A DNA stretch of 64,000 nt from Xestospongia muta (GCA_963693285.1 OY848919.1:1139594-1203593), one strand, 5' to 3'; counted from the stretch's first letter, positions 34,224 through 46,252 are shown. Program-made: numbers and translations. Notes: generated by a model not told the origin, from the sequence alone.

Positions 34224-37200
34224 TTAATATAACATTATATTCGTGTTCTCCATCTTTTCTTCTCTCTCCATTAATTGTAAAGTTAGTGATGTTACCTTTT
34301 CTTGTAGCATCTCAATCCCTTCTTGTTTCTCTACTAATACTTTTTCAGTAGCTATAGAACATAACCATATATGGTATGTACTACTAACAGTACTTTAGCT
34401 CACTTTCTACACATCTGGTTAACTTTTCAATCTCTAAGGTCTCTGCCTTACTCATTCTATCTAATAGTTTGAGCTTCTCTGTTTACATTAGGTACATAGT
34501 TATATCTCAATTAATGTACATGTACCTGATAAAGTGTCAGTTGATTGTACTCCTTCTCTTAATTTCTTACCTTGACTAGTGATGTCTGCTGTTTTATGAT
34601 CTGATGAAGAAACTTTAGTTAACTTTGTACCATCCACTCTGTCATCTGATTCTTGAGTTAGTTGGTCTGGCTCTTGTTGACTAGCTAGTACCTCCTCAAA
34701 CTTTTGACTTAAGTGAGGATCATAACTTTTAATCTGATCACGTAACTGTACCACCTGAGACTGTAGAGCTAAACACATTATCTGATATAATAGAATATCT
34801 TGTAATTGTTTACCTTTCATGTTCTCCATCAACTGACTAATGTTTTCATCTCTCTCTGTTAACTGTAAAGTTAGTGATGTTACCTTTTCTTGTAGTATCT
34901 CAATCTCTTCTTGTTTGTCTACTAATACTTTATCAGTAGCTATAGAACATAACCATATATGGTATGTACTACTATTAGTACTATAGCTCACCTTCTTTAT
35001 ACCTGGTTAATTTCTTTATCTCTAAGGTCTTTGCCTTACTCATTCTGTCTAATAGTTTCAGCTTCTCTGTTTACATTAGGTACATAGTTATATATCAATT
35101 AATGTACATGTACCTGATAAAGTGTCAGTTGATGATTGATCTTGTGGTCCTTCTCTGTCCATACTGTGTGCTAATAATAATAAAATATACAAATATAGTT
35201 ATTGCTAGTTCCTGCAGTTCATAGTTTTTGATAGAAGGTGTTATACTGACATAATTTCTTTGATGGTGTTTCATCTTCCAAGTTGTAGTCACTTTTTCGT
35301 TTTATACCACCACTGATACTAAACCTTTCCATATGATACATTGGTACATGTTGGGTAGATTCCTCCATTAGTTTATGTTCCAATGAATATTCCATGAAAT
35401 CAACTTGCTCAAGAGTTGGATCTTCTTGTGGATCCTTCATAGTCAGTGCTATATTGAGTGAAGTAGTTTTTGTGACACTTATACTTTAAAGGAATGAACT
35501 GATGTGTACATGAAGGGATGGATGGATGGATTAGTTAATGGATGGACAAAACAGACAAACAGACAATGCAATGTCTTTGCATATACATATACCTTCTTTA
35601 TATATAATGTCCATTTTCAATATATTTACCTCATCTAACTATTTTAACTTTATTGTTTGTATTGTTATATATATATATCACTACATTATACTTTAAGTTA
35701 CTTACCTAATGGAGTGTCAGTTGATGACTGGTCTTGTTGTTCTCTGTCCATACTGGTATAAACTAATGTTTAAAATAAAGAATAAAGTGATCCTTTATAT
35801 CATACTTCATATTGTATTAATGTTTACCTTTTAGAGAAGATTTCAGCTCTGCTATCTCCTCATCCTTCTTCTTTTTCACTAATATAACCTTCTCCTCAAG
35901 AGCTTTCACCTCTCCCACAGGAGCTTAACCTCCTACATACATCAATATACACATAATATTATTACTTTTCTTACCTTATCTCTAGTACATATATCCCATA
36001 TAATATGGTAGCCCATACTTAATTTAAGTAATCCCAGCTTTATCAATAGCTCAAGATGTTTCTCTGCTTCCATTTGTAGAATGTCCATTATATGTCGTGG
36101 AGTATAGCAGGTCACAATGATGGAGTTGCCTTTCTTTATCACTCTAACTTGGACCTTCTTAGCCATATCTTGGAAGGCTTTTTGTAGCAGAATTCTGATT
36201 TGGCTAAGACAGTATTCATCAGCTTCCCATTCCATGACAAACTCGACAGTCTCACATTTGAGAAGAGAGGACGAACCTATGAAAAAGTTCTGACTTTCAC
36301 ACACATTGAGCTTGACGTCTTCACAGAATTTTTCAACAGCTGATTTATAATCTGTGATATGAGGTTTGGCATCTTGAATGTCGTAGTGATCAATAACAGC
36401 CTCTAAGCAGGCAATATTGATTATGGTGCATTTTTCTTCCACAATTTCCATGACATCATCAAATGATTTTGCTAGTGATAACTGAGGTTTTAGCTCTCGA
36501 AAACATCTCTTAAGATACTTTTTAAAATCTTTCAGTAAAAAAGAAGACTCCTGCTGGGGAAGAGATGGTTCAGATGAAGGAGATGAATTCATAACAGCAG
36601 ATTTAATAAGAGGTGCCACACAATGAACAAGGTTTCCTAATTTTATTCTCATTTGATCAAAGTCGTATTGAAAAGTGGGTGGAAGATACAGCTCTGTTAT
36701 AGCACCTAATAAAAGTACATGGAATTCATTATTTAGGAGTATTGAGAAAACTAACTTTGACTAGAGGAAGTTGATGTATTGTTCAGTGCTGGAGTACAAA
36801 GAGCATTGGTGTCTATTAATAACATTACAGATAGATATATATGTTAATGATCTAATGAAATTACATACCTGGTTGACTTGGCCATACAGGTACTTGAGGA
36901 AAGTTTTCATCTATAGAAAATTTCAACTCTGATTCTATAAAATACAAACTTACTGTACTCTTTGAGTATATCTTGTCCTACTTGTATTGTCTCCTCTGAT
37001 TGTAACAAGACAGTAGCGAAAACTCTTAGCTTGTTTGAGTCTTCACATACTCTACTAGAGAGTGCTCTCAGTGGATCATCAGTTAGTACACTTCCAGATC
37101 TCTCCATTTCATCAAATGTATCTTTAGAGATGACTCCCTCTGTATACAAAATACGAACTATCTTTGTAGGAAGATTGAGCTGTGAGAGACGCTCAGCATG

Positions 37201-37602
37201 TTTCTGTAGTATTGAAGTTGCAACCTCTTTTTGAACTATTGTACAAATAAATATGAAGAAATATAACCAGGCTATCTTAACTCTTAATTTACACTCACTT
37301 TCTTGTAATGTCTCTTTGTATTGTTCAGCAATAGCATTCTCACTAATGGCTGGCTTCTTTAGTGTCTCTATAATCTCTCTTCTTGTAGCATTAGGTTTAC
37401 TACTCAGCCATAATTCAAACATCTTTAATGATTTGAAATCACTATCTTCATTTAGTGATCTGATATCATTTAACTTCTTGATGTCTAACTTGAGAAGTAC
37501 ACCAAGTTTGTGCCAGTTAGTACCAACTCTGACATGTTCGTATAACTCGTGAACAGTTGGTTTTCCATTCAAGAATTGATCGAAGTATGTAGAGACTGCC
37601 AT
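34224..37602 (-). CDS. Death + CARD-like + unknown module + coiled-coil protein (gene D)
   Basis: Same plan as gene A but clearly diverged. Death exon from ATG 37602 (an ATG six codons earlier is less similar to gene A's start) to about 37303: FLNGKPTVHELYEHV, FELWLSSKPNATRREIIE. CARD-like exon about 37235-36955: SILQKHAERLSQLNL, ALSSRVCEDSNKLRVF. Linkers near 36913 and 36810-36760. Module about 36716-35977: CFRELKPQLSLAKSFDDVM, CTIINIACLEAVIDHY, SIIVTCYTPRHIMDIL; it has an extra Ser/Pro-rich insert (NSSPSSEPSLPQQ) near its start. Then coiled-coil exons and a KRKSDYNLEDETPSKK exon (about 35430-35260) with a basic KRK motif that could be nuclear-localising. The last coiled-coil exon lacks the usual donor and runs to TAA 34226-34224, 35 bp from SAMHD1. 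Confidence 0.75.
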
Positions 37603-37629
37603 AGTCACAAAACTGCTCAAAGGTCACTA

Positions 37630-37892
37630 TTGACAGTAGAAATGTTAACTCATTTAACCCTTTATAGTAAGGTCAATTTCAATGGTCCAGCCAACCTACT
37701 AAGATAACACTATTCTATTAGTATACAACAGTAATGATATTTAGTAAAATAAATAAAAGAGACAGCATTAAAAATTTAAAATTATCAGCATCATCATCAT
37801 CATTATTATTATTATTATTATTATACAAAATATTTGCACACTTGCTAAAAATAATTATATTATACTAAAAGTTAACTCCGCCCATATTGTAA
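37630..37892. other. Promoter side of gene D and trinucleotide repeat
   Basis: Holds a CAT/ATT trinucleotide run at 37791-37825; no exon seen. Confidence 0.5.
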
Positions 37893-38717
37893 CTAATACT
37901 CCTTAGAAGATAGAATAGATTCTGAAGTTACTTCATTATCAATAAGTTTGTCCTCTCTATAAAATATAATAAATAAAGTACATTATTATATTATTATAAT
38001 GAGTTAATATTAAAAGAACTAGTATCATACAATAAAAGGAACATTAATAGTTAATACTAGTTTAATAGTTTGATAACAATGTACAAGATACTCATGAACA
38101 TTACTATTTCAAATAAAGTGAATCAAACTGACTAAAAGATTGTTTTTATATTTTAGTAATAATGATGTAATATAATGTCATTACAATCAATGTTAAAAAT
38201 TTGACATTTATAATGAGTCAATTCTAATGCTACAATATAACATAATGTGTGTGTTTGTGTGTGTGTGTAATAACTTACTCTTCTTTCTCTGTTCCTAGTC
38301 CAACATCATATACTACAGTATGATTATCACTACATCTCCAGGGACAACCCAATCTATACAAAGTACACATAATATATTATAATAATTGATTATTAATAAC
38401 TAGTTAATAACTACTTAATATAATTAATACACTTATGTTTAAAACTATTAGTAATATCATTTAATATAATTCATATCATATAGTCATCTCTAGTTATCTA
38501 GTCTACCTTTCTTTACTGACCACCTACAAATCAATGATCATTATATAACAGACTGTTTGCAATCACTTTTACAAACCTTGGTGTTTTTGGAAGACACAGC
38601 ATTCCTACAATGAGTATGGTTGCTAGAATGGACAAATGGATCATACCCAATATCATATCCAAACATAAATCCACCAAAAGCAGCAATAGCAGTAAGTACA
38701 ATAATATAAGTCTGCAT
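37893..38717 (-). pseudogene. Relic MFS sugar transporter (GLUT/SLC2-type), internally deleted
   Basis: First exon from ATG 38717 encodes TM1 in typical form (VLTAIAAFGGFMFGYDIG). After a GTATGA donor the next exon, about 38608-38573, jumps to the segment after TM6 (ATILIVGMLCLPKTPR), followed by RWSVKK at about 38526, together the PxSPRW-like signature. Then a Cys-rich stretch (CPWRCSDNHTVVYD, about 38355-38282) and a tail ending SILSSKEY at TAG 37895-37893. TM2-TM5 and TM7-TM12 are missing and one join is out of phase, so no transporter can be made. Its 5' side borders the Gly-X-Y array, and the inverted array at 57-59 kb carries the same flank. Confidence 0.65.
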
Positions 38718-38830
38718 TTTCTCTGCACTGGGCAGGGTGGTTCTTGGTATAACTTGCCTATGATGACATCATGTATGACATCATGTGACATCATAATTGT
38801 GTTATAGGGGTTAAAATAGTATGCATTCTA

Positions 38831-41530
38831 GGTAATACTTGTATTGCACGTAATATAGATAATACTGGTATTATAGGTAATACTGGTATTGTAGGTAAGA
38901 GAGGAATTGTTGGTAATACTGTTATTATAGGTAATACTGGTATTGTAAGTAATACTGGTATTGTAGGTAATTCTGGTAATGTTGGTAATACTGGTATTGT
39001 AGGTAATACAGGTATTGTTGGTATTATAGGTAATAATGGTATTGTTGGTAAAACAGGTATTATAGGTAATACTGGTAATGTTGGTAATACTGGTATTGTA
39101 GGTAATACAGGTATTGTTGGTATTATAGGTAATACTGGTATTGTTGGTAATACAAGTATTATAGGTAATTCTGGTAATGTTGGTAATACTGGTATTGTAG
39201 GTAAGACAGGTATTGTAGGTAATACTGGTATTCTAGGTATTATAGGTTATATTGGTATTGTTGGTAATACAGGTATCATAGGTAATACTGGTAATGTTGG
39301 TAATACTGGTATTGTTGGTAATACTGGTATTGTAGGTAATTCTGGTAATGTTGGTAATACTGGTATTGTAGGTAATACAGGTATTGTTGGTATTATAGGT
39401 AATACTGGTATTGTTGGTAAAACAGGTATTATAGGTAATACTGGTAATGTTGGTAATACTGGTATTATAGGTTATACAGGTATTGTTGGTATTATAGATA
39501 ATACTGGTATTGTTGGTAATACAAGTATTATAGGTAATTCTGGTAATGTTGGTAATACTGGTATTGTAGGTAATGCTGGTATTGTAGGTAATACAGGTAT
39601 TGTTGGTATTGTTGGTAATACAGGTATCATAGGTAATACTGGTAATGTTGGTAATACTGGTATTGTTGGTAATACTGGTATTGTAGATAATTCTGGTAAT
39701 GTTGGTAATACTGGTATTGTAGGTAATACAGGTATTGTTGGTATTATAGGTAATACTGGTATTGTTGGTAAAACAGGTATTATAGGTAATACTGGTAATA
39801 TTGGTAATACTGGTATTGTAGGTAATACAGGTATTGTTGGTATTAGAGGTAATACTGGTATTGTTGGTAATACAAGTATTATAGGTAATTCTGGTAAAGT
39901 TGGTAATACAAGTATTATAGGTAATACTGGTAATGTTGGTAATACTGGTATTGTTGGTAATACTGGTATTGTAGATAATTCTGGTAATGTTGGTAATACT
40001 GGTATTGTAGGTAATACAGGTATTGTTGGTATTGTTGGTAATACAGGTATCATAGGTAATACTGGTAATGTTGGTAATACTGGTATTGTTGGTAATACTG
40101 GTATTGTAGATAATTCTGGTAATGTTGGTAATACTGGTATTGTAGGTAATACAGGTATTGTTGGTATTGTTGGTAATACAGGTGTCATAGGTAATACTGG
40201 TAATGTTGGTAATACTGGTATTGTTGGTAATACTGGTATTGTAGATAATTCTGGTAATGTTGGTAATACTGGTATTGTTGGTATTGTTGGTAATACAGGT
40301 ATCATAGGTAATACTGGTAATGTTGGTAATACTGGTATTGTTGGTAATACTGGTATTGTAGATAATTCTGGTAATGTTGGTAATACTGGTATTGTTGGTA
40401 TTGTTGGTAATACAGGTATCATAGGTAATACTGGTAATGTTGGTAATACTGGTATTGTAGGTAAGACAGGTATTGTTGGTATTGTTGGTAATACAGGTAT
40501 TATAGATAATACTGGTAATGTTGGTAATACTGGTATTGTTGGTAATACTGGTATTGTAGGTAATTCTGGTAATGTTGGTAATACTGGTATTGTAGGTAAT
40601 ACGGGTATTGTTGGTATTATAGGTAATACTGGTATTGTTGGTAAAACAGGTATTATAGGTAATACTGGTAATATTGGTAATACTGGTATTGTAGGTAATA
40701 CAGGTATTGTTGGTATTAGAGGTAATACTGGTATTGTTGGTAATACAAGTATTATAGGTAATTCTGGTAAAGTTGGTAATACAAGTATTATAGGTAATAC
40801 TGGTAATGTTGGTAATACTGGTATTGTTGGTAATACTGGTATTGTAGATAATTCTGGTAATGTTGGTAATACTGGTATTGTAGGTAATACAGGTATTGTT
40901 GGTATTGTTGGTAATACAGGTATCATAGGTAATACTGGTAATGTTGGTAATACTGGTATTGTTGGTAATACTGGTATTGTAGGTAATTCTGGTAATGTTG
41001 GTAATACTGGTATTGTAGGTAATACTGGTATTGTAGGTAATACTGGTAATGTTGGTAATACTGGTATTGTAGGTAATACAGGTATTGTTGGTATTATAGG
41101 TAATACTGGTATTGTTGGTATTGTTGGTAATACAGGTGTCATAGGTATTACTGGTAATGTTGGTAATACTGGTATTGTTGGTAATACTGGTATTGTAGGT
41201 AATTCTGGTAATGTTGGTAATACTGGTATTGTAGGTAATACAGGTATTGTTGGTATTATAGGTAATACTGGTATTGTTGGTAATACAAGTATTATAGGTA
41301 ATACTGGTAATGTTGGTAATACTGGTATTGTTGGTAATACTGGTATTGTAGGTAATACTGGTGTTATAAGTATAATCGGTAATACTGGTATTGTTGGTAA
41401 TACAGGTATTATAGGTAATACTGGTATGTAGGTAAGACAGGTATTGTTGGTAATACTGGTATTATAGGTATTATAGGTGATATTGGTATTGTTGGTAATA
41501 CAGGTATCATAGGTAATACTGTTACTTCAC
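38831..41530 (+). repeat. 9/18-bp minisatellite with an unbroken Gly-X-Y reading frame
   Basis: About 290 units of 9 bp, mostly GGTAATACT, GGTATTGTT/GTA/ATA and GGTAATGTT. On plus, every unit begins with a Gly codon: [18 protein letters not shown]. From 38831 to 41423 the frame is never shifted or stopped (2.59 kb); a few units have C, R, D, V or S in place of Gly. The frame is open upstream to a possible acceptor (TTATAG) at 38805. A single-base deletion at 41426-41428 ends it, but a GTATGT donor at 41424 and the CACAG acceptor at 41532 would restore the frame into the next gene. The minus strand is also open over 39472-41142 as a Pro-X-X repeat, so openness alone does not prove coding. Confidence 0.9.
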
Positions 41531-41532
41531 AG

Positions 41533-44500
41533 CCGACAGTACAAACAAAAAATCTGACTTTGTTAAATGTCTTAATTCCTCTTTTAAAGCAGCATGTCTC
41601 CAATGCAGTTTTTCCGACAAAGAGTTAGGGGAGTACATTCAATTCAGAAAGCGGAAAGCCACCAAGCTCCCAAGGAAATACGCGGTAGAAAAGGTTGGAC
41701 TTCAACCAGATGGGTCGTGGGTCATGGGTAGCATGACACATTTGTCATCAACAGGGGAAATTTTGGATGAGGGTTGTAGTCAGTACATATGGATAGGGCA
41801 TGTCTATAATGGTCCTGGAGTAGCTTTGGACTGTGATCAATGCAGTATAGAATTACCATTAACAACAGACCCTCTTTGCAGCTTATTTGAAAGTTTACGA
41901 ATTCACATGCAACACAACTTTTTACCATGTGTTATGACTATCTCAGCCACTGTACTCGCTCTTCACTATCAGAGTGTGCTGAAGAAACTCAAGTTCTGCC
42001 CAATTCCCCTGGCATTTGGCAATTCGGCTACAGGCAAAACCACTGCCCTGCTATGTGGTCTAAGCTTACTGGGAGCTCAAGAATCTCGATTTTTTAGCAA
42101 AATCACTAAGGAGAAAATGCTTCAAATGTGTTCTTCCAGTAGTATCCCTCTAGGAGTTGACGACCCGCAGTCTAAAAATGATATTAGTAGGTTAATAATT
42201 GACCTATATAATGGAGCCAAGTCTGGGACAATGGGATATGGAGAAAGGAAGCCAACATCGACATGTGTAATTTCTGCTAATTTCACCACCATTGATCAGC
42301 AAAGGTCAGCTAAAGCTAGTACACGCTATAATGTTTTGAAGAAATTATTAAATATAGCAATTTGTATAGTATAGACATTTATTGATAATCCAAAGCTATT
42401 TAAGTCCAGTTATGTTTTAAATGAAGGCTCATCATCAATTTACAATTTCTATTGTATCTTTGACACATCATCATGTCCTTCCTAATAAATCATAAAATCA
42501 CAAAAGGATTTGATTTGCTTATGCACATATGCATAATAAGTTCTTGGTTTTCATCTGGTGATACAAGTACAAATTCTCTAATATATTTATAGATATGCCT
42601 CAAGATGTCTAATGATACAGTTCTCATCACCAGCACTCAAACTGTCACTCTCAGATTACATGGAGCTAGCAGAACTATGGGAGAATTGTTCCACCTGTGT
42701 GGGATTTTGTGTGTCTCTCGGACAGCAATTTTTTACTTCAGGTGTAAAGGAGGTTGATGACACAATTCTTCCTCACCTCTCTTCGTTAGCTGGAGATAAC
42801 ATAATACCAAGAGTTCTACCATCATACTCCATCCTATATTGGTTTTCCTCACAGGTGAGCATTACATAAACAATTTGTTTTACACCTTATTGTCATGCCA
42901 AAGTACATTTTACTAGAATAAGTATCAGTGCTCATTAGTTTGATAGTCACAGGTGTAGTAGAAAGATGAGTATAATTATTTAGATGTGTTACATGGATAT
43001 TCCATATATGGATGTGTTGAATTGATGTTAAATCAATCCTCTATATTGTGCTGAATAAGCCTGTTGATGTGTTAAAACATCTGTCCATTGTGCTGAATAA
43101 GCCTGTTAAATGTCTATACTGTGTTGAATAAGCCTGTTGATATGTAAAATAAATCCTCTATAATTATTGTGTTAAACAAGCCTGACTAAATCTGTTGATG
43201 TCTATAAATTGTCTTTACAAAGAATTGAATGTGTTACCACAATGACAACAAAAATAGGACTTTGGTAATAGTAATACTACTGAAATGCTATTTTTGTTTA
43301 CATTGTGCTTGCCATATCAACTCATCTTTGAGTGGTATTTAAAACATAATACTTACGTATGAGATTGCACATTATGGAATAAATATGCTATATTACAATT
43401 ATACATTTATACCTTTGTATCCTTAATAGCTTTTGAAAGAAGCTAAAATGGATAGCATGAAAGAACTACTGGATACACACTTCAGTCAAGAAGTTCTTAC
43501 CTGTGCCAGTCAGCTGCAATCAGATTCTCCTTGTGACATTGAAAACAAGTCGAAGTCATTTAAGTTGGGTATCAACGACAGTGAAAAGTTTGGGGAAGAG
43601 TTATTAAAATGCATTGAAGGATTGCCAGCATCACAGGTGATTGATTGACAAGTTGTAACATGTTTATAGATATTCACTTATGATAGACCCTATGCATCAA
43701 TATACCACTAAGTACATGTACAAGCATTAAATATGTTATAGCATTAAGTCATTTTAAAATTTAGAAATCCCTTTTCTAGGTAGTCACTTTCTTCCGTACC
43801 AACATTATCTATGACAAACATCCAGCATATTGTGTTTTGTTAAACAAGGTCCCTGGTTTAAGCATGGATGCCAAATGCACCATCCGATCATACCTGCATG
43901 ACACTAAGAATGGCAAACATAACAATCCTCGACCATTTTCAACTCCAGAGCTGGCTAGTAAAGGAATTGTAAGTTAACTTTTCAGAATGTACAAATGTAC
44001 AGTTAGTATTTGGCTGTATTGCTAGTATATACATGGTAACTCATGAAATAGTGCAAACATAGTGCTGTATCTTCATTTCTTAGGTACCTACTGAATTTTC
44101 TCGGTTTAAAACTATTAAATGTACAGTTATATTGGCATCAGCCTTTTCTATTCAACTCCAAAAGAAACTTGAAGCAGGTATAACTAAGTTACTACATTGT
44201 GTCGGTTGATTTAGCTTTTTTATAGCAACCTCATCATCATCTACAACTGTTGAAGCCTCTTCACCCATAGAGAGTACATCTCAACTTACCATTATGTCTC
44301 CATCCCTAAATGATGCCTGCAATTCTGACCAACCACCTGCTCATGCCACCCAGGCTACACTCAATTCACCACCATCTGACATACATGTTCTTGACATTAC
44401 AGATGAACCTTCCGCTACTCAATTAAAGTCTTCATCTCAACTATCTATGGATATACAATCGATTGACACTCTCAACCAGTCATCTGCCAGTCCAATAACA

Positions 44501-44836
44501 TGTACATCTCAACCACCTATAGAGATTGACACTCCCAACCAATCATCTGCCAGTCCAATAACATGTATATCTCAACCATCTATGGACATACAATTGATTG
44601 ACACTCCCAACCAATCATCTGCCAGTCCAATAACATGTATATCTCAACCACCTATGGAGATTGACACTCCCAACCAATCATCTGCCAGTCCAATAACATG
44701 TACACCTCAACAACATACCATAGTTGATCAACTCTCTGTCACTTTGCCTCAAAAAAGAAGAAAATACAATACCAGGTCCAGTGGCCCAGCACCTTCACTA
44801 TCAAAGCAAATATGCAAAGGAAAAAGCTTATATTGA
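41533..44836 (+). CDS. DUF927-like P-loop ATPase protein
   Basis: Exons: 41533-about 42304, about 42590-42853, 43430-43636, 43780-43968, 44083-44177, 44226-44836. The first exon carries a Walker A FGNSATGKTTALLCG, a Walker-B-like IPLGVDDPQ and KPTSTCVISANF, resembling the DUF927 class of ATPases otherwise best known from phage and plasmid replication proteins. Later exons (LPSYSILYWFSS, VVTFFRTNIIYDKHPAYC) form a conserved C-terminal part. The last exon is Ser/Thr/Pro-rich with about four tandem copies of a PNQSSASPITC unit and a basic end (QKRRKYNTRSS). No start codon precedes the first exon in frame other than an internal ATG at 41724; residues before it (EYIQFRKRKATKLP) look coding. So the 5' end is upstream, across the minisatellite, or lost. 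Function unknown; a mobile-element origin is possible. Confidence 0.68.
44440..44715 (+). repeat. Coding tandem repeat of 69-81 bp in the last exon of the DUF927-like gene
   Basis: Four copies of a unit reading IDTPNQSSASPITCISQP, alternating between a longer (MDIQLIDT) and shorter (MEIDT) version. Length differences are multiples of three. Confidence 0.9.
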
Positions 44837-44991
44837 CATTTATTTCAAATATGTAGTCTAGCAAAGAGTTCATTTAATCATTATCACATTCAATTTAGTT
44901 TATCAAGTGTTCATGATATAAACCTTACTAAGTTAATAAAATAACCAGTCCTACTTGCAATACAAACAAAATGAAAGGCACTAAAGTGCCG

Positions 44992-46137
44992 AACCTCGCT
45001 GTAGTTTCTAAGTTATTTATAAATTCTATGCCAGCTTAGGCCCAGCTAGGATGTTGTTATTGCAAGAAAATTTATTAACATTCCAGAAGGTGTGGTTATA
45101 AAATGGCAAGCTTTGTCATTCTGTATATGCTCATTAATTGTTGCTTGATTTCTAGCTTTGCCATGTTTGTGAAGCAGTAACTGAATAAGTGATAGTATCA
45201 TTCAATTCCCAAGCAAGATTAAGTGCTACTTTCGTGATGAAAAGTTTCTCTGAGTCTTTACATGACCCTTTAAAATCTATCAATATTTCATATACAAAAT
45301 TTATTGTAACTTGAAGATGAAACCTTCTTTGGAAACGTCCCGTGGTACAAATATAAATCGATATATTATCTATTAGTAGCAGTCTTTTCAGTGCTTGGAG
45401 ACGTTTCCTGAATGCGTTACTTCGCTCCAAGTCCGCAAAACATTTTTCAGAACTTTTCTAACGATTACTTCGACCAACGACCTTCTGTCTTGCTGATCCG
45501 TATTCCTCTGAGATTGTTTACAACATACTAAAAAATCTCCACGTTAAGTTTTTTACTTTTCGAGAAACGGCACTTGACCTCTGCAGCCTGAAAAAATCTA
45601 TCAATATTTCATATACAAAATTTATTGTAACTTGAAGATGAAACCTTCTTTGGAAACGTCCCGTGGTACAAATATAAATCGATATATTGTCTATTAGTAG
45701 CAGTCTTTTCAGTGCTTGGAGACGTTTCCTGAATGCGTTACTTCGCTCCAAGTCCACAAAACATTTTTCAGAACTTTTCTAACGGTTACTTCGACCAACG
45801 ACCTTCTGTCTTGCTGATCCGTATTCCTCTGAGATTGTTTACAACATACTAAAAAATCTCCACGTTAAGTTTTTTACTTTTCGAGAAACGGCACTTGACC
45901 TCTGCAGCCTGAAAATTCTTTTGCGAGTTTTAAGCTTCTGTTTTCCTTGACGATGTTCTTGACACTACTGTTGTAAAGTCCACATGCTTTTCTATTCGTT
46001 GCTAAACGTTGGTAGCTGCTAATGCTTCGGTTGCCAAGTTATAGCAGTTCAAAAAAAACAACTCTGGTAACAGACACACACACACACACACAAACAGACT
46101 ACAGTACCCTCGCTATGCGCCCACGCACAGCGAGGTT
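44992..46137. mobile_element. 1.15-kb TIR element, copy 1
   Basis: Ends AACCTCGCTGT at 44992 and ACAGCGAGGTT at 46137, preceded by the palindrome GGCACTAAAGTGCC. Nearly identical to 55978-57137. Inside, a 321-bp segment is tandemly duplicated, so a minus-strand frame starting LERSNAFRKRLQALKRLL (RFQRRFHLQVTINFVYEI) appears twice. No transposase motif is seen, so it is either non-autonomous or carries a host-derived frame. Its right end lies inside the remnant of another element (46138-46211). Confidence 0.88.
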
Positions 46138-46211
46138 AATAACTATTAATAATATCGATTAATTTTATGAATAATTAATAACCCTGGTATGTTGTGAACC
46201 CTAGATACGCC
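46138..46211. mobile_element. Right half of a MITE interrupted by the TIR element
   Basis: ATTAATAATATCGATTAATT through CCCTAGATACGCC matches 49910-49983 base for base apart from two changes. The left half of the MITE is not next to it, so the 1.15-kb element seems to have inserted into it and the other side was lost or has diverged. Confidence 0.8.
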
Positions 46212-46252
46212 TATGTTTGTGTGTAAACAAAACAAAGGAAACTGAAAGAATA

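Noticed and set aside
34189..34330. Direct fusion of gene D to SAMHD1 by splicing
   Set aside because: The only nearby donors leave phase 1 or 2, whereas the SAMHD1 exon needs phase 0, and a TAA closes the last gene D exon. Kept only as a question to test by cDNA.
39472..41142. Minus-strand 556-codon Pro-X-X open frame in the minisatellite
   Set aside because: It is a by-product of a stop-free 9-bp repeat; the neighbouring gene and splice sites fit the plus strand, and there is no exon structure on minus.
38831..41530. CRISPR-like array
   Set aside because: Units are contiguous 9/18-bp repeats without unique spacers, in an intron-rich eukaryotic context.
41533..44836. Integrated virus
   Set aside because: A single DUF927-like ATPase with introns is not enough; no capsid, polymerase or integrase genes are nearby.
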